NCBI RefSeq assembly: GCF_963583255.1
Contig: NC_084808.1
Location: forward strand, 11,369,501 to 11,433,500
Length of the DNA stretch: 64,000 nt
From: Pyrus communis
Taxonomy: Eukaryota; Streptophyta; Magnoliopsida; Rosales; Rosaceae
Direction of reading: 5' to 3'
The first letter of the stretch is position 1, and every line of letters starts with the position of its first letter. The position numbers were made by a program, and so were the translations under genes. The notes beneath the pieces were generated by a model. That model was given only the letters and a program-made list of their open reading frames with translations. It did no database searches and was not told the origin of the DNA. Shown here one piece after another: positions 45,149 to 56,456 of this stretch.

Positions 45149-45720
45149 GTAAGTTAACAAAAAATTGAAAGGACTCTTGAAGATGCTGACGAGCCAAACA
45201 TAGAAACACCTAAGCTTTGCTTGCTTATTAACGAGCCAGCATAACTTTGCTAGTTTCTATTACTCTCCGAGCTTAGACCAGCCAAATGCAAACCAAGCTT
45301 AATACAAATTTGGCATTAAGTCAATGTACTGCTTTAAAAGGGTTTGCATTTCAAATATCATTAAATGTTTCAAAGATACAACACCACCACATGACCAAAA
45401 TCACACTCACCAGAGAAAATCACTGTCCTCTAACCCCAACATCGTCGCCTTACCTCAACGATTTGTCGGGGGATGAAATGGCAATCGTAAATTCGATCTT
45501 CCCACTATATTCATTTGCATATACAATGTAACTCAACCGAGCACTAGGTTATTTTAACCCGATCGTATGATTTTTTCCGTTTTAGTAGGAGTCATCCATT
45601 TTAATTCGATGACTAGAAATAAATTCTCAATTTAAAGTTCGTGTATAGCCCATCTCGAAGTCTTAACTTAACAAGCGAGTGGATCTACACCACAGGTGTA
45701 ATGAACCTCTAACATTATCC
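45149..45720. other. Upstream region of the chloroplast-protein gene
   Basis: Short flank between the retrotransposon and the promoter; no ORF of note and no repeat structure seen. Confidence 0.4.
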
Positions 45721-45728
45721 CACGTGGC
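45721..45728 (+). promoter_or_regulatory. G-box in the promoter of the chloroplast-protein gene
   Basis: CACGTGGC, 74 bases before the start codon. G-boxes bind bZIP/bHLH factors (HY5, PIFs) and are frequent in light-regulated chloroplast protein genes. A CATAAAAAC at about 45740 could act as a weak TATA element. Regulatory role inferred. Confidence 0.5.
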
Positions 45729-45794
45729 AACCTCAGAGTCATAAAAACAACATTTAAAACGAAAACAGAAGAACTGCGCTTCAAACAAGTAAGC

Positions 45795-47301
45795 ATGTCG
45801 TCCTCCATATCCTCATCTCAACAGAGCTTTCTAGCCAACGTTCTCACCCCACCACCCCACAAACCCAAAACCAAGATTCTCATTAATAACACTTTCATCT
45901 CATGCAAAAGAATTGATGAAACGCCCAGAAAGGATGGGAACAAATTGGCAAAGTTGGCAATGGTGACACTGGCAGCTGGGGTGTTGACATTGGGCTCAGT
46001 TCATGATGCATCAGCTGCCAAATCTGGTGGAAGAGTTGGAGGCCAGGCGTTTCGGTCTTCGACTCCTCGGTCTTCGTCCCCTAGGATCAATAACAATTCA
46101 AGGTAATTAAAAATTGTAAAAGTTTTAATTCGATTATTTCAGTGTTTGGATTGGATTGCTGCGTTTGGTTAAAAAAGTTATTAGTAAGTTCCTGCTACTG
46201 ATTTTATACTTTCTTAGAGTCATGTATCGGAATTTAAAATTCTAATGGCTTTAAGTTGTGGAGAGATCAATTAGGAAATAATTAAGTGCTACTACAAGAA
46301 TCCAGGGTTGCAACTTAGAAGGGCCTCCTATTAAACTTTTCAGGTTAAGTTTTTAATGAAATCGGTTCCCTTGTAAAATTTATGGCAACCTATGACATAT
46401 GGATAAGAGATGATCACTTTGAGGATTGGGTTGGGACATCATTTTCGGGTTGAAAAAAGAAAAAAACTGTTTGTGTTTTTTATATAAGCGATAATCCAAG
46501 CTAAATTAATCAAAACTACCAGAAGTGGCAATGGAACTTGAACACAAAGAGCGGAGTACGTGTTCTAGCTAACTTGACTAAGTTCATTAGTGCCCCGGAT
46601 AATACTGATTTAGCTAACCAGCCTTCCATGCTTGAACTATTACCATTTCGTTCTAATATCCTTTTCATACCAAAAGTCACGAACTATTGGCTGCTAGATA
46701 TTGGGTGGTGCTATCTACACACCCAATTTTACCTTCACGCACCAATGTTAATTTCAATCATTTGGTCTTCTTCAATTCATTTAACCGATGACCGGAAATT
46801 GAGATGGGTGTGTGGAAGATAAAAAGAGGTGTGTGGTTGGCACCACCCTAGATATTTTATTGTTATCTGAGTTTTATTATCTTACTTTAGATCACTGAGA
46901 TCAAATCATTCCTTGTGCCATCAAAAAATATATTGTTCATTAGTGGAACTAGTCATTTTTTGGCATGATTTTTGGATTGGTAGCTCCCTTTTGTAATGCG
47001 TTTAAGTTTATATCTAAAGATATGTTAACTTATATGTGTGTCTATAATTTGTAGGACCAATATATACATCAATCCTCCAGTAGCACCACCTCTAGTTGGT
47101 GGCTATGGATATGGCTATGGAGTACCGTTCTTCGGAGGCTGGGGTTGGTCTCCATTTTCATTTTTCGCCCCAGGTCCTGGTGTTGTCATTGGCATCGGTG
47201 GCGGGTTCCAACTTTTTGCTTTCTTTGTGTTTCTTGGTGCTGTTGCTGCTGTTGCAAGGAGATTCACTGGATCAAGAGACGAAGAAGAAGATGATTACTA
47301 G
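45795..47301 (+). CDS. Small Gly/Tyr-rich chloroplast-targeted membrane protein, two exons
   Basis: Exon 1 45795-46102, GT-AG intron, exon 2 47055-47301; 184 aa. The first ~45 residues are Ser-rich and basic without acidic residues until about 42, as in chloroplast transit peptides. A hydrophobic stretch LAKLAMVTLAAGVLTLG ends at ASAA, resembling a second, thylakoid-type signal. SGGRVGGQAF then recalls the start of DUF1517 proteins. The middle is Gly/Tyr/Trp-rich (GGYGYGYG, FFGGWGWSPF); the end has a membrane segment (LFAFFVFLGAVAAVARRF) and an acidic tail DEEEDDY. I recognise the type as a conserved plant protein of unknown function, not a named gene. Both splice sites are canonical and the frame is open, so it is probably functional. 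Confidence 0.85.
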
Positions 47302-47599
47302 CAACAAACATCTTATACAAACTGATGTTTACATGCTTCATACTGTACTGTATACAAGACAGTGTACTATGGAATAGCATTATGTAATATTGACTCGCCA
47401 CCACTATTAATGTAACATACGCAATTCTTGTGATTTTTTTTAGGAAATTGATAGAAATTGACCATTTCCTTAATCTTAGGACTAAAATAGAATTGTTGGG
47501 ATATGCACAGTCCATGCACACGGCATGCACAACGATATGGGTTTTTTAAAAACTTAAAATGACCATATTATCCTCATATATAAATTGGTTATTGCAAAG

Positions 47600-48560
47600 A
47601 CCAGTTAGCGTTTTTTCTTTCCTTGTTTGAAAACCTCTCTTGCGACCCCTACTCGACGAACGGCAAAGAGAACCCCTAAACCACCCTAGCATCGCTTTTT
47701 CGGGTTCCTCTCGATCATCGTCTCCATTTTGGCTTCTAATTACTTGCTTTTTGAATTGGGTTTTTTGGATTTGTAATGATGGCAAGTCGAAGAAAAGAGG
47801 GATAGGGAAGAGATCATGTTGAGGACTGACAGCTGTGACGTTAATCATCTCAAATCACTTCTTGTTCCTGACCCACAGATGGACTTTGAATAGAATCTTC
47901 GACTTGGTGAGTTGGGTCAACATCGGATACAACATGGCTAGCAACTATGACAGCAATTCTTGGCCCATTTTCTGTGAGTTTCGCTGTGCAGGACGTTTGT
48001 GAGCGTTTTCTTTGTTCGGCTTTCTTCTTTCCAGGAGCCAATTAGGGTAACCATGGATTTTGAAATATGTTTCTTTCGAGTGAGGAGTCCCATTGCAATG
48101 GTTGCACAGGAGCTTTTCCTTTTCAGCTTCATCCGAATCCCACAGAGAAAGGGAGACTTACTGACCATGGGCATAGAACGATTACTGTCAGCATTCTTGC
48201 TGCCAAGCATAGTAGTTTATCGCTGTGCTTTACGCCGAATTGTGTTTAAGCACTCTTCTATTACCGGACGCCCATTTTGCTTTGTCCTCATTGCCTTGCA
48301 TCGCAACTCGTAATACTGAGATTCATCAACCTCATCATAAAACACTCGGTTTGAGCCGAATCCGAAAATCCTAGAAATAGAATAGAAGAGAAAAATCTAC
48401 TTTCATCAAACTGGTCAACAAACTGGTCAACACTGCCCTTTATGTTTATGTTCTTCGCTATATCCAACAAAGAAAGCTACACTCCAACGATTTTCTTTTG
48501 ATAAAACTTGTTTCTTTATGAAGCACCAATTGAGTAACCAGGTTCCGTCTCATCAACCGC
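47600..48560 (-). pseudogene. Remnant of a Ty1/copia gag gene
   Basis: On the minus strand, DESQYYELRCKAMRTKQNGR (from about 48324) resembles copia gag (UBN2 type). Further on, CNHCNGTPHSKETYFKIHGY (48106 downward) is a zinc knuckle C-x2-C-x4-H-x4-C whose last Cys is Tyr. The two pieces lie in different frames. CTTGCTATGATGCCAAAA (about 48606-48623) may be a decayed primer-binding site (TGGCATCATAGC on the minus strand), which would put a 5' LTR at higher coordinates. No pol is attached. Confidence 0.55.
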
Positions 48561-48624
48561 CAAAAAAAAATTTAGGGTCTAGCGGAAGAGAGCCTGAAAC
48601 TTGCTATGATGCCAAAATAAATTT

Positions 48625-49595
48625 TAGGGTTTAATTTGTTGTCATACTTGTTTAAATAACAAGAAACTAAAGCAACCCTAATTCTTAACAGGCAAAAAAT
48701 TATAATCCTTGGTTCACAAGAAAACTAATCCTTGGATCCGAAACTAATCATTAGCATGAAGATAGGTCCAGAGTTCGATTCACTCTAATGTAATTAAAAA
48801 ATAATAATGATGTTAAATCAAATGGTCACAGACCTAATTGCCATCAAAGTTTTCGAATTCAAATAATATTATAATCTACACAAATTTTCGAACATCGGTA
48901 TAGAAAAGAAGCACATTGCTCTAGTAAATTTGATTAAAATGGAGTGTGCTAATTGCCATCATATTGGTTGCGGATTTCACATCTAACACATGAACACCCT
49001 TGATCCTCAAATTTTAGATTATTCCAGTTCTTAATGCAACAAATCAGGATTGAAGATCCTTGTCTGTTTCCTTCCTCAGTTCTTAATGCAAAACCTCCAC
49101 AGTGTATGTTTCTCCCATGTGATTATGCACACACCTACTTTTGTGGAACATTTTATCTAATTTAAATAACTAATGCAAAACTAAAAAATGCAAGTTAATA
49201 TAAATGGCATTCCAAAAAGAAGGGGAAAAAAGAAAATTAAAAAAATCTGTTCAAATGATGATGATCTGGCTTTCAAAACGTTGGTTGTAAAGAAAATACA
49301 TCAATAATTGGGAAGCCAAAGATAAACAAAAAACAGAAATAATAACAAATAAAATATGAGCATTACAAGGACGTGGGATGAGAAGATATGATAGGAAAAT
49401 GAAAGAAGGTATTGGATCCAGAGAGTAGATAAGCCTTCGGCCCGAAACTAGAGAGATTCCCTTCGGTCCTTTTTAAAATCCAATCCTCTGATCTTGTTTT
49501 TTATTTATTTAAATTCTTTGTTTTTTTTTTTGTTCGTTGAGAGGTCATCCCAGAATCTGATTCATTGAATGTGAGAGAGAGAGAAGACGAGGTGT
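48625..49595. other. Intergenic, possible decayed LTR
   Basis: No gene seen. If the primer-binding site at about 48610 is real, an old LTR should begin here, but I could not find its outer end. Confidence 0.3.
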
Positions 49596-49621
49596 GGGGG
49601 GGGGGGGGGGGGGGGGGGGGG
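49596..49621. repeat. Run of 26 G
   Basis: An uninterrupted G tract preceded by GAGAGAGAGA and GAGGTGTG. Such runs are unstable and hard to sequence, so its length may be an assembly estimate. Confidence 0.9.
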
Positions 49622-50261
49622 CGGCAAAGAGATTCTTCCTTTTCAGAAAAAAAGAAAAGGAGCTAAAAGACATTAAGGTTAAAAAATGAAAGCTTATGAA
49701 TGAAATGAAGTACCAACAATCACTAAAACAAAAGAGAAAATGGCGAGTGGCCAATGAAAAAAAGTACCAACAATCACCAAAACAAAAATGAAAGCTTATC
49801 AGCATCTTTCTTTCCAGGGTGACAATGTTATTATTTCTTTCCTTCGCGAATTTCTTATATAAGTTAGATTATGAGTGGCCAAGTACGAAAGTGAAGATGG
49901 TCAATTTGATATTAAAGGATAGTCATAACTTAAAATTTGGTGTGGGACATTATTTTTTTTCTTCTTTCAATTTGAAATTTCCGACTAAATTTTTATTGAG
50001 GTTCAAATAAATGTGCTATATTCTTTACAGTGGTGCTATCCACATGCATTTTTTACTTTCGACACACTATCTATTAAATTCTATCCGTTGATCCTCTTTA
50101 AGTCATTCAATCCGACCATAAAAAAAAAAAAAAATTAACAGATATGTGTCAAAGGTAGAAAAAGGTATGTGGATAACATTGTTTGTATCATACTTGACCA
50201 ATCCCAAAACTACCAAGCATCAGTCAATGTCATACCTTCAAGGACCCACCAACACATTCAT
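49622..50261. other. Intergenic, short repeated phrase
   Basis: AGTACCAACAATCAC(T/C)AAAAC occurs twice (about 49709 and 49765), along with ATGAAAGCTTAT twice. No gene seen. Confidence 0.4.
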
Positions 50262-52385
50262 GCTAAGGCACCCCTGTCTAAGTACAAGAGTTTCCCCCTC
50301 AACCAAAAGGCCAATCATAGCCCACAACTGTGTCAACGTCAGAATAAAGCTCCTAGAGTCCCACATCAACTGCAGACGAAAGCCAAATACTCTCTTCAAC
50401 TATAAAAGAAGACCATTCTCCTACAATTAATCCCTAGTGCAATTACTGTACTTAAACTCATCATTAGAACCCACTAATGATGATTATGCTTGAACCTATG
50501 TATTGTGTAAACCCTTCACTATTAATGAGAACTCCTCTATCCCGTGGACGTAGCCAAACATAGGGTGAACCTCGTACATCTTGTGTTTGCTTCCCAATCT
50601 CTATCTCTTTACATATCATCATCATCACTAGGTGACTGGAGCAACCGTGTGAATGTCACAAACTTGACATTTCACACTGTTCCAAAATCTCACTAATTTT
50701 GTGCATCAACAAAGATCATCCTATCTTTTATTTCACTTATTCACTCGACCTTATAATTATTTAATCATATGATCGATTGGAATGTTTTGATATCTTACCA
50801 AACAATATTGAGGATCCTCAAACTCTTCTAATTATTATTGCTATGCAAATGTGGCACCACAAGTTTAAATTTTTTTTATCATAGTGTTGATCCTAAAAAG
50901 TACCAAGCCTACATAATGCACATACCGAATAGCTAATGAGCTAACTACATCCTTCGGTTAAATGTGGGCATGCCAACTTGTCAACCAAGCTCGGTCGATG
51001 AGTAAGATGAATGCGATGGTGGTGGTAAATGCATTATCGACTTCTATATCCAAGCGATCACGATCGAGGAAGGAACTAGTTTTTGTCTTTGGGTTCTAGA
51101 GCCTAAAGACAAGGCTACTAGTCATTGCGAAATGCAGGATCGTCTGCACCGAGCTCGGCTGCTTCAATCATATTTATGAAAATATAAGTGTGCCGAATCT
51201 GTATCAAACTGTAAAGACACAAATACTTAAAAGAGAAAAGTATCTTAACTGTGAATGTGGTTTAGTTGTTGGAATGTCAAACTCTAAAATACACTTGAGA
51301 ATATCTAATCAGAAAATGTGTTCGATCAAGGCACCCCTGTTGATGTACAAGAGTTTCCACTCAACCAGAAGGCCAATCACAACCCACGACATGTGTCAAC
51401 GTCAGAATAAAGCTCCTAGAGTCCCACATCGATCGGGAACGAAAGCCAAAAACTTTCATCAACTATAAAAGAAGGTCATTCTTCTACAATTAATCCCTAG
51501 TGCCATTACTATACTTAAACTCATCATTAGAACCCACTAATGATGATTATGCTTGAACCTATGTATTGTGTAAACCCTTCACTATTAATGAGAACTCATA
51601 TACCTCGTGGACGTAGCCAAACTTAGGGTGAACCATGTGCATCTTGTGTTTGCTTCCCTATCTCTATCTCTTTACATATCATCATCATCACTAGGTGACC
51701 AGAGCAGCCATGTGAAGGTCACAAACTTGACACTTTACGTTGTTCCAAAGTCTCACTAATTTTGTGCATCAACAAACATCATCCTATTTTTATTGCACTT
51801 ATTCAGTCGACCTTATAAGTATTTAATCATGCAATCGATTGGAATGTTTTGATTTCTTACCAAACAACATTGGGGATCCTCAAACTCTTCTAATTATTAT
51901 AGCTATGTAAATGTTTGTTAGCATGTCCCTTGCACCACAAGTTTAAATGCTTGTTATCATAGTGTTGATCCTAAAAACTACCAACATGCTGAATAGTTAA
52001 TGATCTAACTATGTCATTCAGTTAAATATGGGCATGCCAACTCATCGACAGAGCTCGATCGATAAGTAAGATGAATGTTGTGGTGGTGGTAAATGAGTTA
52101 TCGACTTCTACATCCAAGCAATCACGGTCGAGGAATGAACTAGTTTTTGTCTCTGGGTTCTAGAGCCTAAAAACAAGGCTGCTAGTCATTGCGAAGTGCA
52201 GGGTCATCTGCACCGGGCTCGACTGCTTCAATCATATTTGTGAAAATATAAGTGTGCTGAATCTGTATCAAACTGTAAAGATACATATTCTTAAAAGAGA
52301 AAAGTGTCTTAACTGTGAATGTGGTTCAGTTGTCGGAATGCTGAACTCTAAAATGCACTTGAGAATATCTAATCATAAAATGGGT
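50262..52385. repeat. Direct tandem duplication of a ~1063-bp unit
   Basis: Unit 1 is about 50262-51325 and unit 2 about 51326-52385; the same landmark TGATGATTATGCTTGAACCT is at 50478 and 51541, an offset of 1063. Units start at AAGGCACCCCTG and end near GAATATCTAATCA. They are alike throughout with scattered substitutions and small gaps. AACTCATCATTAGAACCCACTAATGATG, the TATAAAAGAAG and a GTGTAAACCC phrase look like LTR promoter and leader sequence, so the unit is probably part of an LTR element. No coding domain is recognised. Confidence 0.85.
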
Positions 52386-54822
52386 TCGGCTTTCAATGTG
52401 CCGGACATTGTAACCTGGTAACACCCCAACTCGTTGAGAGGTTAATGAGATAACCCTTTTCAACAAAGACTCAAAGACTCTTTGTTTACAAAGCCTTGGA
52501 TAGATAGCTAAACAAACCCAAGCAGTGTTGTTACATCAAACTGAAGATGCTCCTTGGTTACTTGACTCTATGGCTCCAATGCTGTTAATCCAAACTGAAG
52601 ATATTGCCGGATGCCAATGCAGTGTTGTTAATCCAAACTGAAGGTGTGTTGGCGAAGTGAAGGAAGTTAGTGTTTTCTCAAAGGTTTGAGAGGATTTCGC
52701 GTAAAGTGAGAATTTGCACATGGCAGATTTGTGTGTTGAGTTGAAGGTCCTTTGAATGTTACAGAACCTCTTCCATTTATAGGAGTGCTTTTTTGTGCCA
52801 TCATTTCATGCTGAAGTAGAGTCCCACCTACATTATACCTCTTCAACATTCCTTGATCCAATATTAAACCATCCTGATCTCTGCATAAAGCTCAACCAAA
52901 TTCCTTATTCCTTATCAGAATTCGAGAGTTTTGGAGGAAACTCTTAGTAGGGTATGAGAGTCTTACTATTACCAATCCCACCGTCAAAGAATATCATATT
53001 AGCTAGCCTTAATAATAATGAAAGAGTACCCATAATCATTTACATCTCAGGTAAGTACCCATCATATTTGGCCTCTAGAGAATGATGCCTTAGAAGAATA
53101 TCATATTGGCACCGTTGCACTTAGTTAAGTTATTCCCACCATGCCACTTCATGTAAGGGTTCAAGAATGGCTTTAGAAGAATATCATATTGGCCATACTA
53201 GTTGCCTACTGTCACAACATCATGTATGTATATAGAAACCCTCATTAATGTAAGCACATGCTTTGTATTCCCCATAATTGGGCGAAGATGGTATATGAGT
53301 CACAAACGATTGGAGTCTACTACAGTTGAAGGCCATGAAAGAGTGTTCAAAGTATTTTAACACTTTTCAACTTAATAACGTTTTGTTGTATTCTAAAGCT
53401 TTTCAATTTAATAACGTTTTGTTGAGCGTTTTAGGTCTCATCACATAATATACATGTTAATCCAATTAAAACTATTTGGTCCTATAACAACTATTGGTCC
53501 ATGTGATTGATTTAGTAGCATATGATACTCCTTCTATGCTTGCAAAACATTTTTAAAGCAAGAGTATATGGTACTAGTTACATAAGCTTTGCATTCTTTG
53601 ATGGACTATATAGTTGCCTTAGGGCCTTAGGATGAGTATGAACCTTCGATTTGATCCAACATGAGCCTAGTGTTGGATCTTGGTTGAGGGATGGTGATTG
53701 ATTTTAGTTACGCATTTAATCATATTAAGGCGTGTTTCCCTATTGGGCGTTGGACCTAACTACTTCAAGTTCATCCATATCAAATAAAACATAAGGAGTA
53801 TTTTTAAAGTAAAGAAGAGCTTATACTCTTTTACAACATTTGATCAAATCAAATTACAAACAAAATCTAATCTACACATTCCCATGGTTCAAAATTTGAG
53901 AGATGGCCTATCACATAACTCAATTATCGTAGGCTTAAGTTCATGGGCAGCAAAGCTTAGAGAAGTCATAGTTAGCAACTCAAGTCTTCTTGAGGGTTGA
54001 ATGTTTGTGAAAAGTCTACATGTCAACTCCAAAACTTTCTGTATTATTTTTGGCTCCACAATAAGGAGTGTGATTGGAGGTGGAATTTCCAAATTATTCC
54101 TAAATTTTGTTTAGGAGCTCATGTAAAGAGCTCATTGGAGATGCTCTTAATGTTCATAGTGGTGATTATTGTAAAGAAGGAAAAGTAGATAAAAATGAAT
54201 CAAAGAACTACAAATCATCTCAACAGTTTCAAGTAAAATTCAAATGAATTTCGAAGAACACTCATATATGTATCTCACATAACATACATATAGCAAGGTA
54301 CACTATCGTCATGATGTTCCATACTAATAATAAAATGTTATTTGAATTTTTCTCTAAGTAACATTGTCACATTAGCATAGGACTACCAATAATGGTATAC
54401 TTGTCACATAAAAATTTGTTTAAGCGGGAAGCCAGGAAATGATTAATAATACCAGTTGGAGGAGAATCTTATATTCTTGTTTAATTATGTCAAGAAAAGA
54501 GGATTGGGTTTGCTTTATATAGTGACCAAACAAGGGCCCACTATATTACGTTTGCGTCTCAAATAGGGTGCAACGCGTGCTCATTCCAATCCAAATCAAA
54601 ACAACTTGAATGATGCCATCGCCATCACTTTTTAAATTTGTCTTATTTGTTGTTTCTGTACTGATTTGCAACTAGATTAGGAGGATTCATGCATGAGAAG
54701 AAGTAATATAATGTGTATGTAGGTATGTCATCCCTCTCCCATCCTTCATACTCACCAATACTTTTACGTAATTTCCTAACCAGTAAGGTATGTCAAATAG
54801 AACAATATGCTCATGTACATTT
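52386..54822. other. Intergenic with small repeated phrases
   Basis: No gene recognised. ATCCAAACTGAAG recurs around 52540, 52590 and 52635; GAAGAATATCATATTGGC at 53092 and 53167, with a variant near 52986; and TTTTCAAYTTAATAACGTTTTGTTG twice near 53365 and 53405. These look like remnants of unidentified elements. Confidence 0.4.
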
Positions 54823-55290
54823 AAAGGTTCTAAAAGACATTAGGCACTAGTTGGGCAGCAGGCTGGGGTTTAGCGCCTAGGCGGCTAATCGGGGGTCTAG
54901 GCAGACTAGGCAAATTTAGGTAAATTTATTGTATATCGTATAAATAAGTACTTGTTTGTACTTAAAAAATACATAATTGCATTGAGATACATAAATTGCA
55001 AAATAAAATGACTTATAGATTATAAAGTATTAGAACATAAAGAAAATATGGAGAACAAAGATATAATATGTGTTCATCTAAAGTAATCAACAAGTCTCTT
55101 ACAATTTATTGAAAAATAAAATAAAATGCAAAAGTTATCTATTTTTTGTCTAAGTGAGAGTCACGACCTAGGCAGGTGCCTAGACAGGTCTGGGTAGGTT
55201 AGGTGACCGCCTTGCAATCTAGTCGAGTGCCTAAGAAGGTCTTATGCGCCTTTCCTTAATTTTCAAATGCCTAGTCAAGCACCTAAGAAG
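54823..55290 (+). mobile_element. hAT-type MITE, third copy, right end degraded
   Basis: Starts AAAGGTTCTAAAAGAC and shares the interior of the copy at 8482 in order (GGTAAATTTATTGTATA, GATACATAAATTGCAAAAT, AATCAACAAGTCTCTTA, GAGAGTCACGACCTA). The right terminus expected as AAAACAGTG is not found, and no 8-bp duplication could be seen. Confidence 0.65.
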
Positions 55291-55664
55291 GTTTTAGGGA
55301 TATGATCTAATTAGTGAATTTATATGATTTAATCAAGGTTTTGATATGATTTGATTTGGTCTAGGTTTCCTTGTCTTGTAGACAAATGATTGTTTTGATT
55401 TATTTCCTAATATTGCTCATTTGTAATCTTATAAACACCTCTTTATGGAGAAGAATAAAATATTGAAGTTGTATTTGAAAATTGTGAGATTGTATGGAAT
55501 TCTAAATTTGTCATAAACCTTCTATTTTCAATTGTTATAGCTAGTGTAGATGACCATAATAGAAGAATGGATGAAATGGTAAGAAATGTAAATGCAATAT
55601 GGCTGAAATAGGGTTAGCTATTTTGTTCAAGTTTTTACTGCATTGGTGTATGGTTTTTTTCCAG
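55291..55664. other. Intergenic, AT-rich
   Basis: Flank between a MITE and Helitron-like elements; no gene or repeat recognised. Confidence 0.35.
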
Positions 55665-55736
55665 CCCGCATTTGATATTACTAGCCTTCATGCACACACG
55701 CCCGCATTTGATATTACTAGCCTCCATGCAAGCACT
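55665..55736. repeat. Two 36-bp direct repeats at the Helitron 3' terminus
   Basis: GCCCGCATTTGATATTACTA plus GCCTYCATGCAMRCAC occurs twice in direct succession, each copy containing a CTAG terminus motif. It may be a duplicated Helitron end. Confidence 0.85.
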
Positions 55737-56456
55737 CACGCGCATGCAGAAGACATTTTTTGAATCACGGCTTGCTATGCGCTACTTACACGTTTTAAAT
55801 GTATTTATATGCGTGAATTGACAAAAGGAAAGTTAAATATTTGAAGTAAATGAATAATCTTAGATCATGCTAGAAAAAAACCTCTTACAAACCAATCAAA
55901 ACAGTTGAATTCACATAATAAAATCGGTCTTTCAATTTCCATCTACATTCTATTGAATTTACATTAAGAATAGAGAAAATAATATTTAATAAACAATTGA
56001 TTGAATCACATTATTGCTAGCCCATTATGAGGCTAAGGCCACCCCCTCCTCCTTAGTGTAAATAATATCGTTTGTTCAAAAAAAAAAAAAAAAAAATACA
56101 ATCATTTGACAACTAATTTAATCACATTATTATGCTCGTGGAAATACCTTTTTTTATAACCGACATTACATACCTCTTAAGATGTTTTGAACATGTTTAA
56201 AAATAGAGAAAATAATATTTAATGAACAACTTATTGAATCACGTTATTACTAGTCTATTGTGAGTTACTAATTAAAAAAAATGTAGAAAAAGAATTAATT
56301 ATTAAAAAAACACTATTAAAATGACGAAAATACCCCTGCATTATTTGGTGCATTATTTTGGGTTGCTTTTGAAATTTTTTGTTTTGGGGCAATTTTTGTC
56401 CAAAATTTTTTGGTGAAGCTTGTGACCCCAAAAGGGGTTGTTGGCTTTATATAATA
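55681..56456 (-). mobile_element. Helitron-like non-autonomous element A
   Basis: On the minus strand the 3' end is a hairpin-forming GC-rich stretch followed by GGCTAG. It shares nearly its whole interior, in the same order, with element B next to it (AATTGACAAAAGGAAAGT, ATGAATAATCTTAGATCATG, GAGAAAATAATATTTAAT). It also contains the tail half of a SINE (ATTATTGCTAGCCCATTATG to an A run at about 56079-56095). No ORF. Its 5' end abuts the 3' end of B. Confidence 0.55.

Noticed and set aside
47546..48313. Several overlapping 60-104 codon ORFs on both strands as small genes
   Set aside because: They overlap a decayed copia gag with a mutated zinc knuckle and have no resemblance of their own.
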